A DNA stretch of 64,000 nt from a bacterium SCSIO 12827 (GCA_024397995.1 CP073746.1:744001-808000); one strand, 5' to 3'. Numbered from the stretch's first letter, positions 20,237 to 29,397 are shown. Notes: generated by a model from the sequence alone, not told the origin. Made by a program: numbers and translations.

Positions 20237-20362
20237 CCCTCTCCCTTAAGGGAGAGGGCAACGAGGCTCAAGCCCGGAAGGGCTTTAGCCGCAGTGGGTG
20301 AGGGGGATTTTGACTAGGGCGCCCCCTCACCCCGGCCCTCTCCCCCGGACCGGGGGAGAGGG
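20237..20362. repeat. REP-like intergenic palindromic element
   Basis: A compact element made of perfect inverted repeats. The parts are a 22-base palindrome (20237-20258: CCCTCTCCCTT and its complement), an 11-base pair GGGTGAGGGGG (20296-20306) / CCCCCTCACCC (20322-20332), and a 13-bp stem with one-base loop (20336-20362). It lies between the decarboxylase and PEP mutase genes. Such CCCTCTCCC-rich palindromic elements recur in many proteobacterial genomes and may act as mRNA stabilisers or attenuators. Copy number elsewhere cannot be seen here. Confidence 0.7.
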
Positions 20363-20387
20363 GGGATGGATGGTTGTCCTTGATTGT

Positions 20388-22064
20388 TTAGAGGAACAAT
20401 TTCGCCTGGTTGAGATCGGCAGCCTGGTCGATGTCCATCCATTGTCCGGCCACGTAGGCGACGGAAATTTCGTGCCCCTTGGCGACCAGGCGGGAAAACA
20501 GCGCGGGCAGGCCCGCCTTGGTCTGGCCCTCGGCCAGCATGGCGTCGATTTCCGCGCGCAGGGTTTCTGCTCCCTTTTCCGTGACGCGGGCCAGGCCGAC
20601 CCATTCGCCCGCGATGCGGTCCTCGGCGATGTCCGGGCCCATGGCGGTCAAGGTTACGGGCGCGTCTTCGTCCATGAAGTCGGCGGCGAAGGGCAGGGAG
20701 CATTCGGCGAAATCGCGCACCCAGACCGCTTCGGCATCGTCGCCCTGGTGTTCTTCGCTGCGCACCCGCCATTGGCCGTCGATGACGACGACGATGTCGC
20801 CCGTCGTTTCCATCAGCTTGTCGACAAGGTGATGGCGGAACAGGATGTCACCATAGGCGATGACGCAGTCTCCCTGGATCGCGTCCTTGGCGCAGGCCAG
20901 GCTGCCGACCTCGCCGGTTTTTTCGTAGAAGTCGTTGTCCACCGTCCGGATGCCCGGCAGGTTGATCATCTGCTTGGCGTAGCCGCGCACCACCGTGATG
21001 TCGCGCACACCCGACTGTTTCAAGGCATCGGTCATGCGGGCCAGCAGCGGCCGGCCGCGCACGTCGATCATGCATTTCGGCCGGTCGGCGGTCAGCGCAC
21101 CCAGGGCCTTGCCGCGGGAGGCCGCCAGGATCACGGCCCCCGGCGCCTTCTTGGCCGGCAGATAGCGGCCTTCAGCCTGGCGCAGTTCGTCGTTGCCCTG
21201 CAGTTGGAAAATTTCCGACACGGTCGTGATATGCGGCTCGATCCCGGCAAGGCTTTCCTCGCGTAGGATACGGGCCGTGGTATCGCGCATGGCGGTGATC
21301 GCGGCGCGCAGGTTGTGGTTGGCCCAGATGGCCAGCGACACGCCGGCCTTGCGGAACTCATCGGTTGGTGTCGCGTAGTACTTGGTCGGCACGATCACGA
21401 CCGGCACGCGGTTGTCCCATTGGCGCATGAATTCCATGATTTCGTCCGCCGTCGCCAGCTTGGAGTGGCACAGCACGGCATCGGCCCCGGCTTCGGCATA
21501 GGCATGGGCACGGTCGAGCGCCTCGTTCAGCCCGCGCCCGGCGATGAAGGCCTCCAGCCGTGCGACGATGGAGAAGTCAGGGTCGGTCTGGCTGTCCTTG
21601 CCCGCCTTGATCTTGCCCGCGAACTCGGCCATGTCGGCCAGCGGCTGGCCCTCGCCGATGAAGGAATTGGTTTTCGGGAACAGCTTGTCCTCGATACAGA
21701 TGCCGGCGATGCCGCGCTGGCAGAACTTGGTCACCGCGCGGCGCATGTTGTTGAAGTTGCCCCAGCCCGTGTCGCCATCGACCAGGATCGGGATCGACGT
21801 GGCGTCGGACATGAATTCCAGAACTTCCAGGACCTGGGTCCAGGAGGCCTCGTTGTTGTCGCGCACGCCCAGCGCCGCCGACATGGACAGGCCGGACGCC
21901 CAGATGCCCTTGAACCCGGCTTCCTCGACGATCTTCGCCGACAGGCCGTTATGGGCCTCCATGATGAATTCCAGATCGGGAGAGGTCAGCATCTGGCGCA
22001 GCTTGCCGGCCTTGGTCAGGGGTTCGGAATGGGTGGTGCGGGCGTCGCGGTTGGACGTGATCAT
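20388..22064 (-). CDS. aepX: Phosphoenolpyruvate mutase fused to a nucleotidyltransferase
   Basis: A 558-residue bifunctional protein. The N-terminal half (about 15-300) is PEP mutase of the isocitrate-lyase superfamily. It rearranges PEP to phosphonopyruvate and has the diagnostic [11 protein letters not shown] motif, with [16 protein letters not shown]. The C-terminal half (about 310-558) is a nucleotidyltransferase ([20 protein letters not shown], then [15 protein letters not shown]) like those that activate phosphonates or phosphocholine with CTP. Such fusions are known in bacteria that attach phosphonates to glycans or lipids. ATG 22064 is preferred because GGAG lies six bases upstream; the frame is open further up but lacks family sequence. 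It is divergent from urtA. Confidence 0.88.
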   Translation of the reverse strand: MITSNRDARTTHSEPLTKAGKLRQMLTSPDLEFIMEAHNGLSAKIVEEAGFKGIWASGLSMSAALGVRDNNEASWTQVLEVLEFMSDATSIPILVDGDTGWGNFNNMRRAVTKFCQRGIAGICIEDKLFPKTNSFIGEGQPLADMAEFAGKIKAGKDSQTDPDFSIVARLEAFIAGRGLNEALDRAHAYAEAGADAVLCHSKLATADEIMEFMRQWDNRVPVVIVPTKYYATPTDEFRKAGVSLAIWANHNLRAAITAMRDTTARILREESLAGIEPHITTVSEIFQLQGNDELRQAEGRYLPAKKAPGAVILAASRGKALGALTADRPKCMIDVRGRPLLARMTDALKQSGVRDITVVRGYAKQMINLPGIRTVDNDFYEKTGEVGSLACAKDAIQGDCVIAYGDILFRHHLVDKLMETTGDIVVVIDGQWRVRSEEHQGDDAEAVWVRDFAECSLPFAADFMDEDAPVTLTAMGPDIAEDRIAGEWVGLARVTEKGAETLRAEIDAMLAEGQTKAGLPALFSRLVAKGHEISVAYVAGQWMDIDQAADLNQAKLFL

Positions 22065-22284
22065 GATGTCTCCGATGGCAGATAGGGCAATGGCATTTGG
22101 AATGGCGTGGAGTACGACCCGATAATTGGGCAAATCTATGGCAGGTATTGATAGAGTCGATACTGAGGCCGGGTTATAACCCGGCCGCCACGAATTTGTC
22201 ACTCAACAGTTTGTGAAGGCGATCCGGTTTCGGGCATGTGCAAAGGGTGGGGTGGGCCGTTTGGCGGCACGCACTTGTATGGTT

Positions 22285-22320
22285 ATTAATTGTGCAAAAT
22301 TGCTTTATTGCATAATTAAT
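22285..22320. promoter_or_regulatory. AT-rich dyad upstream of the sigma-54 promoter
   Basis: ATTAATTGTGCAA (22285-22297) and TTGCATAATTAAT (22308-22320) are inverted repeats matching at 12 of 13 positions. They lie about 100-140 bases upstream of the sigma-54 promoter of urtA. The spacing and the TGCA-containing arms fit an enhancer site for an NtrC-type activator, but the match to the NtrC consensus is only partial. Confidence 0.45.
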
Positions 22321-22422
22321 AAACAATATATGCGCCTTCTTGAGGACGCCCAAGGCAAGGAGATGTTATCTAATCCATTGATATATAATAAATAATTTTA
22401 TCTTCAGAGGCCTTGTGCGAAT

Positions 22423-22437
22423 TGGCACGGCGCTTGC
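22423..22437 (+). promoter_or_regulatory. Sigma-54 (RpoN) promoter of the urea operon
   Basis: TGGCAC-GGCGC-TTGC matches the sigma-54 consensus TGGCAC-N5-TTGC at every conserved base, including GG at -24 and GC at -12. Transcription would begin about 12 bases further on, near 22449, leaving a leader of about 38 bases before the urtA ATG. This points to control by nitrogen status through an NtrC-type activator. Confidence 0.85.
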
Positions 22438-22486
22438 CATTACCTTGCCGCAACGCAGCAACAATTCCTTATTTGGAGGCCATATA

Positions 22487-23776
22487 ATGAAAACGTATTT
22501 CCGGGCGGCAGTGGCGGGCATCGCCCTGGCCGCGGCCGCGATGACGAGCACCGTCGCGCAGGCCGCCGACACCATCAAGGTCGGTATCCTTCATTCTCTG
22601 TCTGGCACCATGGCGATCAGCGAAACCACGCTGAAGGACGTCATGCTGATGCTGATCGAGGAGCAGAACAAGAAAGGCGGCCTGCTGGGCAAGAAGCTCG
22701 AAGCCGTCGTCGTGGACCCTGCGTCCAACTGGCCGCTGTTCGCCGAAAAGGCGCGCGAGCTGATCGAGGTCAAGAAGGTCGACGTGGTGTTCGGCTGCTG
22801 GACCTCCGTGTCGCGCAAGTCCGTTTTGCCGGTGTTCGAGGAACTGAATTCGGTGCTGTTCTATCCGGTCCAGTACGAAGGCGAGGAAAGCCAGAAGAAC
22901 GTATTCTACACGGGCGCCGCGCCGAACCAGCAGGCGATCCCCGCCGTCGATTACCTGGCCAAGCAGGAAGGCGTGAAGCGCTGGGTCCTGGCCGGGACCG
23001 ACTATGTCTATCCGCGCACCACCAACAAGATTCTTGAGACCTATCTCAAGGACAAGGGCGTGCCCGCCGAAGACATCATGATCAACTACACGCCGTTCGG
23101 TCATTCCGATTGGCAGACGATCGTCGCCGACATCAAGAAGTTCGGTTCCGCCGGCAAGAAGACCGCCGTGGTGTCGACCATCAACGGTGACGCCAACGTG
23201 CCGTTCTACAAGGAACTGGCCAACCAGGGCATCAAGGCCGAAGACATTCCGGTCGTCGCATTCTCCGTCGGCGAAGAGGAACTGGCCGGTCTGGATACCG
23301 CCCCGCTGGTCGGTCATCTGGCGGCCTGGAACTACTTCATGTCCGCCAACACGCCGGAAAACGCTGCGTTCATCAAGAAGTGGAAGACCTTCATCAAGAA
23401 CGACAAGCGCGTGACCAACGACCCCATGGAAGCCCATTACATCGGCTTCAACATGTGGGTGAAGGCGGTCGAGATCGCCGGTACGACCAAGTCGGACGAA
23501 GTGATCGACAGCATCGTCGGCGTCACCGTGCCGAACCTGACGGGCGGCGTGTCGGCCATGATGCCGAACCACCACATCACCAAGCCGGTGCTGATCGGCG
23601 AGATTCAGGCCAACGGCCAGTTCGAAACCGTGTCCTCGACGCCGGGCCTGGTGCCGGGCGACGCCTGGTCCGACTTCCTGCCGGGTTCCAAGGACCTGAT
23701 CTCCGATTGGCGCAAGCCGATGTCCTGCGGCAACTTCAACGTCAAGACCGGCAAGTGCAGCGGCAAGGGGTCCTGA
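22487..23776 (+). CDS. urtA: Urea ABC transporter substrate-binding protein UrtA
   Basis: A 429-residue periplasmic binding protein with a signal peptide (MKTYFRAAVAGIALAAAAM, cleaved after AQA). The mature part starts DTIKVGILHSLSGTMAISET, characteristic of UrtA/FmdD. Further family sequence is FGCWTSVSRKSVLPVFEELN and LFYPVQYEGEE. It captures urea for the UrtBCDE importer. ATG 22487 is chosen for the GGAGG site eight bases upstream. It is the first gene of a twelve-gene operon behind a sigma-54 promoter. A strong hairpin follows it, as is usual where the binding protein must be made in excess of the membrane parts. Confidence 0.95.
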   Translation: MKTYFRAAVAGIALAAAAMTSTVAQAADTIKVGILHSLSGTMAISETTLKDVMLMLIEEQNKKGGLLGKKLEAVVVDPASNWPLFAEKARELIEVKKVDVVFGCWTSVSRKSVLPVFEELNSVLFYPVQYEGEESQKNVFYTGAAPNQQAIPAVDYLAKQEGVKRWVLAGTDYVYPRTTNKILETYLKDKGVPAEDIMINYTPFGHSDWQTIVADIKKFGSAGKKTAVVSTINGDANVPFYKELANQGIKAEDIPVVAFSVGEEELAGLDTAPLVGHLAAWNYFMSANTPENAAFIKKWKTFIKNDKRVTNDPMEAHYIGFNMWVKAVEIAGTTKSDEVIDSIVGVTVPNLTGGVSAMMPNHHITKPVLIGEIQANGQFETVSSTPGLVPGDAWSDFLPGSKDLISDWRKPMSCGNFNVKTGKCSGKGS

Positions 23777-23820
23777 GTTAGGGCCCGGTCACAGCCGTGA
23801 CGGATACAGACCACACGGGT

Positions 23821-23842
23821 GGGCGGGGCAAACGCCCCGCCC
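23821..23842 (+). terminator. Hairpin between urtA and urtB
   Basis: GGGCGGGGC-AAAC-GCCCCGCCC is a perfect 9-bp stem with a four-base loop, 45 bases after the urtA stop and 54 bases before urtB. There is no T-run. It is probably a partial terminator or 3' stabiliser that raises urtA mRNA over the rest of the operon. Confidence 0.6.
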
Positions 23843-23895
23843 CCCACGCCACCAATAATTTCCGCAACCACCACCCTGGCAACGGCGGCAGGTCC

Positions 23896-25515
23896 ATGGC
23901 GCGAATACTTCCTTCATTATTGCTTTTCCTGGCCCTGGCCGGGCTGATTCCGGCAGGGCCGGCCCAGGCGGCGGATGAGGCCCTCCAGGCGCAGATCGAT
24001 GCCCTGGGCACGGGCGGGTTCTCCGACACGGGCAAGCAAATTCAGGCCCTTGCGGCTTCCAGCGACGACCGCGTCGTCCAGGCGCTCGAGGCTCTTCTGG
24101 CCGGCGACCTTTATGTCCGGCCCTCCGACAAGAAAGTCTTCATCACCAAAAAGACCGACGGCGGTTTCGCCCTGATCGACCCGCTTTCGGGTCAGGATGC
24201 CGGTGCGTCCGACAGCTTCTCGGTCAAGAAGATCCGCGTGAACAACCGCCTGCGGCGCGAACTGAAAGCGGCTCTCGGCGGCCTGACGTTGCTGTCCAAG
24301 GACCCCGCGGCGCGCCTCAAGGCGGCGGGTGCGGTATTCAAATCCCAGGACCCGGACATGCTCGCCCCCCTCGAGGCCGCGATCCTCAAGGAGACCGAAG
24401 ACAAGGTGAGGAAGGCGCTGCAGGGGGCCCGCGCCGCCGTGCAGCTGAAATCCGACGTGCCAGAGGCCGACAAGATCGCGGCCCTCAAGCTGATCGAAGA
24501 ACGCGGCGACCGTGACGCGCTTTCCGTTGCCCTTGCCGCCGCCGCGCAATCGGAGGGCGCCGTGAAGGCCGCCGCCGAGGCCACGGCAAAATCCATCCGC
24601 CAGACCCTGGAACTGTGGGGCGCGGCGCAGAACGTCTGGTACGGCCTGTCGCTGGGCTCGGTCCTGCTGCTGGCCGCCATCGGCCTTGCCATCACCTTCG
24701 GCGTCATGGGGGTCATCAACATGGCCCACGGTGAAATGGTGATGATCGGCGCTTACGTGACCTTCATGGTGCAGGAAGTCATCCGCACCTCGATGCCGGA
24801 AATGTTCGCCTACTCCCTTTTGATATCGGTGCCGCTCGCCTTTCTGGTCGCGGGCGCCATCGGCATGGCGGTGGAACGCTGCATCATCCGCTTCCTATAC
24901 GGCCGCCCGCTGGAAACCCTGCTCGCGACCTGGGGCCTTTCGCTGGTCCTGCAGCAGGCCGTGCGCACCATCTTCGGGCCCTCCAACCGCGAGGTCGGCA
25001 CCCCCGACTACATGGCCGGCGCCTTCGAGATCGGCCACCTGACCATCACCTACAATCGGCTGTGGATCATTGTGTTTTCCCTGGTCGTGCTGTTCGCCCT
25101 GATGGCGGTTTTGAAAAAGACCTCCCTCGGCCTGCAGATGCGCGCCGTCACCCAGAACCGCCGCATGGCCGGCGCCATGGGCATCCGCACCAGCTGGGTC
25201 GATGCCGTGACCTTCGGGTTGGGTTCCGGGATTGCCGGGATCGCCGGTGTGGCGCTCAGCCAGATCGACAACGTCAGCCCCAACCTGGGCCAGTCCTACA
25301 TCATCGACAGCTTCATGGTCGTGGTGTTCGGCGGGGTCGGCAACCTGTGGGGCACCCTGGTCGGGGCCATGACGCTGGGCGTCGCAAACAAGTTCCTTGA
25401 ACCCTATGCGGGGGCGGTGCTGGGCAAGGTCCTGGTCCTCGTGTTCATCATCCTGTTCATCCAGAAACGTCCACGGGGGCTGTTCGCCCTCAAGGGCCGG
25501 GCGATCGAGACATGA
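23896..25515 (+). CDS. urtB: Urea ABC transporter permease UrtB
   Basis: A 539-residue inner-membrane permease of the LivH type. A cleavable-looking signal (1-25) leads into a periplasmic helical-repeat extension (about 26-245) typical of UrtB and absent from amino-acid LivH proteins. The membrane domain starts near residue 247 (VWYGLSLGSVLLLAAIGLAI) and contains GVINMAHGEMVMIGAY. GGCAGG precedes ATG 23896. The stop overlaps the urtC start by four bases, so the two are translationally coupled. Confidence 0.93.
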   Translation: MARILPSLLLFLALAGLIPAGPAQAADEALQAQIDALGTGGFSDTGKQIQALAASSDDRVVQALEALLAGDLYVRPSDKKVFITKKTDGGFALIDPLSGQDAGASDSFSVKKIRVNNRLRRELKAALGGLTLLSKDPAARLKAAGAVFKSQDPDMLAPLEAAILKETEDKVRKALQGARAAVQLKSDVPEADKIAALKLIEERGDRDALSVALAAAAQSEGAVKAAAEATAKSIRQTLELWGAAQNVWYGLSLGSVLLLAAIGLAITFGVMGVINMAHGEMVMIGAYVTFMVQEVIRTSMPEMFAYSLLISVPLAFLVAGAIGMAVERCIIRFLYGRPLETLLATWGLSLVLQQAVRTIFGPSNREVGTPDYMAGAFEIGHLTITYNRLWIIVFSLVVLFALMAVLKKTSLGLQMRAVTQNRRMAGAMGIRTSWVDAVTFGLGSGIAGIAGVALSQIDNVSPNLGQSYIIDSFMVVVFGGVGNLWGTLVGAMTLGVANKFLEPYAGAVLGKVLVLVFIILFIQKRPRGLFALKGRAIET

Positions 25516-26654
25516 TGACTCTCAAGCTCATTCAAGGCGGCTTCGACCGCCGCACGGCAATCTTCCTGGGGCTGTTGTTCCTGATCGTCATCGGGGTGTC
25601 CGTGCTCAGCCTCGGCACCGACGCGGACAGTCCGCTGCATGTCTCGTCCTATTCGGTGGCGCTGCTCGGCAAGTATCTTTGCTATGCCTTGCTGGCGCTC
25701 TCGGTGGATCTCGTCTGGGGGTTCTGCGGCGTGCTGTCGCTGGGCCATGCGGCGTTCTTCGCCCTCGGCGGCTACGCCATGGGCATGTACCTGATGCGCC
25801 AGATCGGCACCCGCGGTGTTTATGGCGACCCGATCCTGCCCGACTTCATGGTGTTCCTGAACTACAAGGAACTGCCCTGGTTCTGGTACGGCTTCGACCA
25901 GTTTTGGTTCGCGGCCTTGATGGTCATCGTGGTGCCCGGGGTGCTGGCCTTCGTATTCGGCTGGTTCGCCTTCCGCTCGCGGGTCACGGGGGTCTATCTC
26001 TCGATCATCACCCAGGCCCTGACCTTCGCCCTGATGCTTGCCTTCTTCCGCAACGACATGGGTTTCGGCGGCAACAACGGCCTGACCGATTTCAAGGAAA
26101 TCCTGGGCTTCGACGTGCAGGCGGATTCAACCCGCGTCGGCCTGCTGGTGGCGTCGGCGGTGGCATTGGCGCTCGGCTTCATCATCTGCAAGGCGCTGGT
26201 CAATTCCAAGTTCGGCAAAGTCCTGATCGCCGTGCGCGACGCGGAAAGCCGGACCCGGTTTTTGGGGTATCGGCCCGAGAACTACAAGCTTCTGGTCTGG
26301 ACCCTGTCGGCCTGCATGGCGGGGGTCGCGGGCGCGCTTTACGTGCCCCAGGTCGGCATCATCAACCCGTCGGAATTCACGCCCGCCAATTCCATCGAGG
26401 TCGTGATCTGGGTCGCCGTCGGCGGCCGGGGGACCCTGGTGGGGGCGACGGTGGGGGCGATCATCGTCAACTTCGGCAAGACCCTGTTCACGGGCATCCT
26501 GCCGGAATTCTGGCTGTTCGCGCTGGGCGGGCTGTTCATCGCCGTGACCCTGTTCCTGCCCAAGGGCATCGTCGGCACCTATGACGACTGGAAGGCCAAG
26601 CGCCGCGCGTCCAAGGATGCCGCCGCCGCACCCCAGCCGCAGGAAGGGGATTGA
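25512..26654 (+). CDS. urtC: Urea ABC transporter permease UrtC
   Basis: A 380-residue LivM-type inner-membrane permease, partner of UrtB. Characteristic stretches are LLALSVDLVWGFCGVLSLGH, FRSRVTGVYLSIITQALTFA and VGIINPSEFTPANSIEVVIW. The last two are conserved in urea rather than branched-chain amino-acid systems. Several membrane helices are evident and the C-terminus is a short charged tail. Start and stop overlap or nearly touch urtB and urtD. Confidence 0.93.
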   Translation: MMTLKLIQGGFDRRTAIFLGLLFLIVIGVSVLSLGTDADSPLHVSSYSVALLGKYLCYALLALSVDLVWGFCGVLSLGHAAFFALGGYAMGMYLMRQIGTRGVYGDPILPDFMVFLNYKELPWFWYGFDQFWFAALMVIVVPGVLAFVFGWFAFRSRVTGVYLSIITQALTFALMLAFFRNDMGFGGNNGLTDFKEILGFDVQADSTRVGLLVASAVALALGFIICKALVNSKFGKVLIAVRDAESRTRFLGYRPENYKLLVWTLSACMAGVAGALYVPQVGIINPSEFTPANSIEVVIWVAVGGRGTLVGATVGAIIVNFGKTLFTGILPEFWLFALGGLFIAVTLFLPKGIVGTYDDWKAKRRASKDAAAAPQPQEGD

Positions 26655-26658
26655 GCGC

Positions 26659-27405
26659 ATGTCGTTGAAAAGCTCGATCCTTTATCTGGAAAACGTCAAC
26701 GTCTCGTTCGATGGCTTCCGGGCGCTGCGTGACCTGTCGCTGACGGTAAAGCCCGGCGAAATGCGCGCCATCATCGGCCCCAACGGGGCCGGCAAGACCA
26801 CGATGATGGACGTCATCACCGGCAAGACGAAGCCCGACAACGGCCGCGTGCTGTTCGACGAGACCGTGAACCTGACCCGCATGGACGAGGCCGAGATTGC
26901 GTCCCTCGGCATCGGTCGCAAGTTCCAGAAACCGACCGTGTTCGAGAACCACACGGTCTGGGACAACCTTGTCCTGGCGCTGAAATCCGGGCGGCGGGCC
27001 TGGGACACCCTGTTCCACATCACGGGCGCCAAGGATAGGAAAGAGATCGAGGATATCCTCGAAATCATCCGCCTGACCCGTGTGAAGGACGAGATTTCCG
27101 CCAACCTGTCCCACGGCCAGAAACAGTGGCTGGAGATCGGCATGCTGCTGGCCCAGGACCCCAAGCTTCTTTTGGTGGACGAACCGGTCGCCGGCATGAC
27201 CGACGCGGAAACGGAAGAAACGGCGCGGCTCTTGCGCGACATCGCCCAGCGCCATTCCGTGGTCGTCGTCGAACACGACATGACTTTCGTGCGCGACCTG
27301 GACGTGCAGGTCACCGTGCTGCACGAAGGCTCGGCCATCGCTGAGGGGACGCTCGATTACGTCAGCGCCGACGAGCGCGTCATCGAAGTTTATCTGGGAC
27401 GCTAG
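26659..27405 (+). CDS. urtD: Urea ABC transporter ATPase UrtD
   Basis: A 248-residue cytoplasmic ATPase of the LivG type that energises urea import. Walker A is GPNGAGKTT, the ABC signature LSHGQKQWLE and Walker B LLLVDEPVAGM, followed by the H-loop in VVVEHDM. ATG 26659 is chosen because GGGGA lies just upstream and the family begins here; it is four bases after the urtC stop. Confidence 0.93.
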   Translation: MSLKSSILYLENVNVSFDGFRALRDLSLTVKPGEMRAIIGPNGAGKTTMMDVITGKTKPDNGRVLFDETVNLTRMDEAEIASLGIGRKFQKPTVFENHTVWDNLVLALKSGRRAWDTLFHITGAKDRKEIEDILEIIRLTRVKDEISANLSHGQKQWLEIGMLLAQDPKLLLVDEPVAGMTDAETEETARLLRDIAQRHSVVVVEHDMTFVRDLDVQVTVLHEGSAIAEGTLDYVSADERVIEVYLGR

Positions 27406-27422
27406 GAAGAGGAAGACGAGAG

Positions 27423-28232
27423 ATGCTTGAAGTCCAAAACGTCGACCTGTTCTACGGCGCCGCCCAAGCCCTTCGCGGCGTCAGCATGAAAGCCGAGGTC
27501 GGCAAGGTGACCTGTGTCCTGGGCCGCAACGGCGTCGGCAAGACCAGCCTGCTGCGTGCCATCGTCGGCCACCATCCCATCGCGAACGGCGACATTCTGT
27601 GGGACGGGGACTCGGTCAATTCACTGGCGACCTTCGACCGGGCCCGGCGCGGCATCGCCTATGTGCCCCAAGGGCGGGAAATCTTCCCCCTGCTGACCGT
27701 GCAGGAAAACCTGGAAACGGGCTATGCCGGCCTGCCGGCCAAGCTGCGGTTCATCCCCGACGAGGTGTTCGAGCTGTTCCCCGTGCTGAAAGACATGCTG
27801 AAGCGCCGGGGTGGCGACCTGTCCGGCGGCCAGCAGCAGCAATTGGCGATCGGCCGGGCGCTGGTCACGCGGCCGCGCCTGCTGGTGCTGGACGAGCCGA
27901 CGGAAGGCATTCAGCCTTCCATCATCAAGGACATCGGCGGCGCCATCAAATTCCTGCGCGACCGGTCGAACAAGCAGGACGAGGCGTCGTCCTTCCGGGT
28001 CTACGACACGCCGCCCCGGGAAACCAACGGCGCGACCAACAGGACGGTGAAGGACGCGGTTTCCTACTTGCGCGAGAAGGGGGAAATGGCGATCCTGCTG
28101 GTCGAACAGTATTTTGATTTCGCCCACGAATTGGCCGACGCCATCACCGTCATGGACCGGGGCGAGGTCATTGTCGCCGGTGACAAGAGCGAGTTGGACG
28201 CGGACGATGTACGACGGCACCTCACCGTCTGA
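27423..28232 (+). CDS. urtE: Urea ABC transporter ATPase UrtE with an internal insertion
   Basis: A 269-residue LivF-type ATPase: Walker A GRNGVGKTS (34-42), signature LSGGQQQQLA (133-142), Walker B LLVLDEPTEGIQPS (153-166). UrtE proteins are usually about 230 residues. The excess here is a stretch of roughly 35-38 residues (about 181-217) between Walker B and LLVEQYFDFA. It begins after IKFLRDR and ends with a similar helix VSYLREKG. Frame and motifs on both sides are intact, so it is an insertion, not damage. The 3' end overlaps ureD by 26 bases. Confidence 0.92.
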   Translation: MLEVQNVDLFYGAAQALRGVSMKAEVGKVTCVLGRNGVGKTSLLRAIVGHHPIANGDILWDGDSVNSLATFDRARRGIAYVPQGREIFPLLTVQENLETGYAGLPAKLRFIPDEVFELFPVLKDMLKRRGGDLSGGQQQQLAIGRALVTRPRLLVLDEPTEGIQPSIIKDIGGAIKFLRDRSNKQDEASSFRVYDTPPRETNGATNRTVKDAVSYLREKGEMAILLVEQYFDFAHELADAITVMDRGEVIVAGDKSELDADDVRRHLTV

Positions 28233-29067
28233 CCGGCCCGGCGAGATCATTCCCCTTCAGCGCGCCCGCGGTCGGGCCCGGATCGCGGTCCGGGCCGAAG
28301 ACGGCATCACGCGCCTGGCGGACCTGTATCAGGACGGCTGCGCCAAAATCCGCCTGCCCAAGGTTTATGGCCCGTTAGCCACTGATCCGGGGGTGGAGGC
28401 GGTGCTGCTCAACACGGCGGGCGGCCTCACGGGCGGCGACGTCTATGCGACCGAGGCCCTGGCCGGGCCGGGCACGTCCCTGGTCCTGACCTCCCAGGCC
28501 TGCGAGCGGGTCTACCGCGCCACGGGGGATCAGCCGGCGCGGGTCGATACGCGGCTTTCCGCCGATGCCGGGGCGTGCCTGCACTGGCTGCCCCAGGAAA
28601 CCATTCTGTTCGATGGCGGGCGGCTGGAGCGGACCCTGGATGTAGACCTTAGCGGCGACGCGGCGTTCCTCGCGGTCGAGGCCCTGGTGCTGGGGCGGGT
28701 CGCTTCGGGCGAGACGGTTGCCGGCGGGGCGTTCGCCGATTCCTGGCGCATCCGCCGCGACGGAAAATTGATCTTTGCCGACGCGGCGCGGATCGGCGGC
28801 GATATCGACGCCGTGGCCGCCGGCCCCGCCGTTCTGGCGGGCAACAAGGCGATGGCGACGGTGGTCCTGGCCGCCCCCGGGGCGGAAGAAAAATTGGTGG
28901 ACGCGCGGGCGGTGCTGGATGCGCTGGCGACAGCGGGGGCGAGTGCGATGCCGGGCCTGCTGATCTGCCGTCTGGTCGCCGCCGACGACCGGGCGCTTCG
29001 GGCCATTCTGGTCCCGCTGCTCAATCTGCTGGCCGGGCGGGCGCTGCCCCGTGTCTGGCACCTCTAG
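28207..29067 (+). CDS. ureD: Urease accessory protein UreD
   Basis: A 286-residue scaffold (also called UreH) that, with UreF and UreG, delivers nickel to apo-urease. Family sequence includes LLNTAGGLTGGD, TSQACERVYRA, LPQETILFDG and RVASGETVAGG. ATG 28207 lies inside the end of urtE (26-base overlap), coupling transporter and urease translation. The C-terminus has the usual CRLVAADDRALRAILVPLLN. Confidence 0.93.
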   Translation: MYDGTSPSDRPGEIIPLQRARGRARIAVRAEDGITRLADLYQDGCAKIRLPKVYGPLATDPGVEAVLLNTAGGLTGGDVYATEALAGPGTSLVLTSQACERVYRATGDQPARVDTRLSADAGACLHWLPQETILFDGGRLERTLDVDLSGDAAFLAVEALVLGRVASGETVAGGAFADSWRIRRDGKLIFADAARIGGDIDAVAAGPAVLAGNKAMATVVLAAPGAEEKLVDARAVLDALATAGASAMPGLLICRLVAADDRALRAILVPLLNLLAGRALPRVWHL

Positions 29068-29094
29068 ACGTCAAAGAAGATAAAGGGAGGATCC

Positions 29095-29397
29095 ATGAAC
29101 CTGACACCCAGAGAAAAGGACAAGCTGCTGATTTCCATGGCGGCGATGGTCGCGCGCAAGCGGCTGGAGCGGGGGGTCAAGCTGAACCATCCGGAAGCCA
29201 TCGCGCTGATTTCCGACTTCGTGGTCGAGGGGGCTCGCGACGGGCGATCCGTCGCCGACCTGATGGAGGCGGGGGCCCATGTCATCACCCGTGATCAGGT
29301 CATGGAAGGGATTCCTGAGATGATCCACGACGTGCAGGTTGAAGCGACCTTTCCCGACGGGACCAAGCTGGTCACCGTCCACAACCCGATCCGTTAA
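29095..29397 (+). CDS. ureA: Urease subunit gamma
   Basis: A 100-residue structural subunit of urease, normal length. It begins [20 protein letters not shown] and contains [20 protein letters not shown] and [20 protein letters not shown], all typical. GGGAGG precedes the ATG. It is directly followed by ureB and ureC in the standard order of a three-subunit bacterial urease. Confidence 0.96.
   Translation: MNLTPREKDKLLISMAAMVARKRLERGVKLNHPEAIALISDFVVEGARDGRSVADLMEAGAHVITRDQVMEGIPEMIHDVQVEATFPDGTKLVTVHNPIR

Noticed and set aside
19801-20387. CRISPR-like array
   Set aside because: The palindromes between aepY and aepX are not regularly spaced direct repeats with unique spacers; no CRISPR array was seen anywhere in the window.
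22065-22202. Longer N-terminus for the PEP mutase fusion
   Set aside because: The extra 46 codons lack family sequence, while a GGAG site precedes the ATG at 22064.
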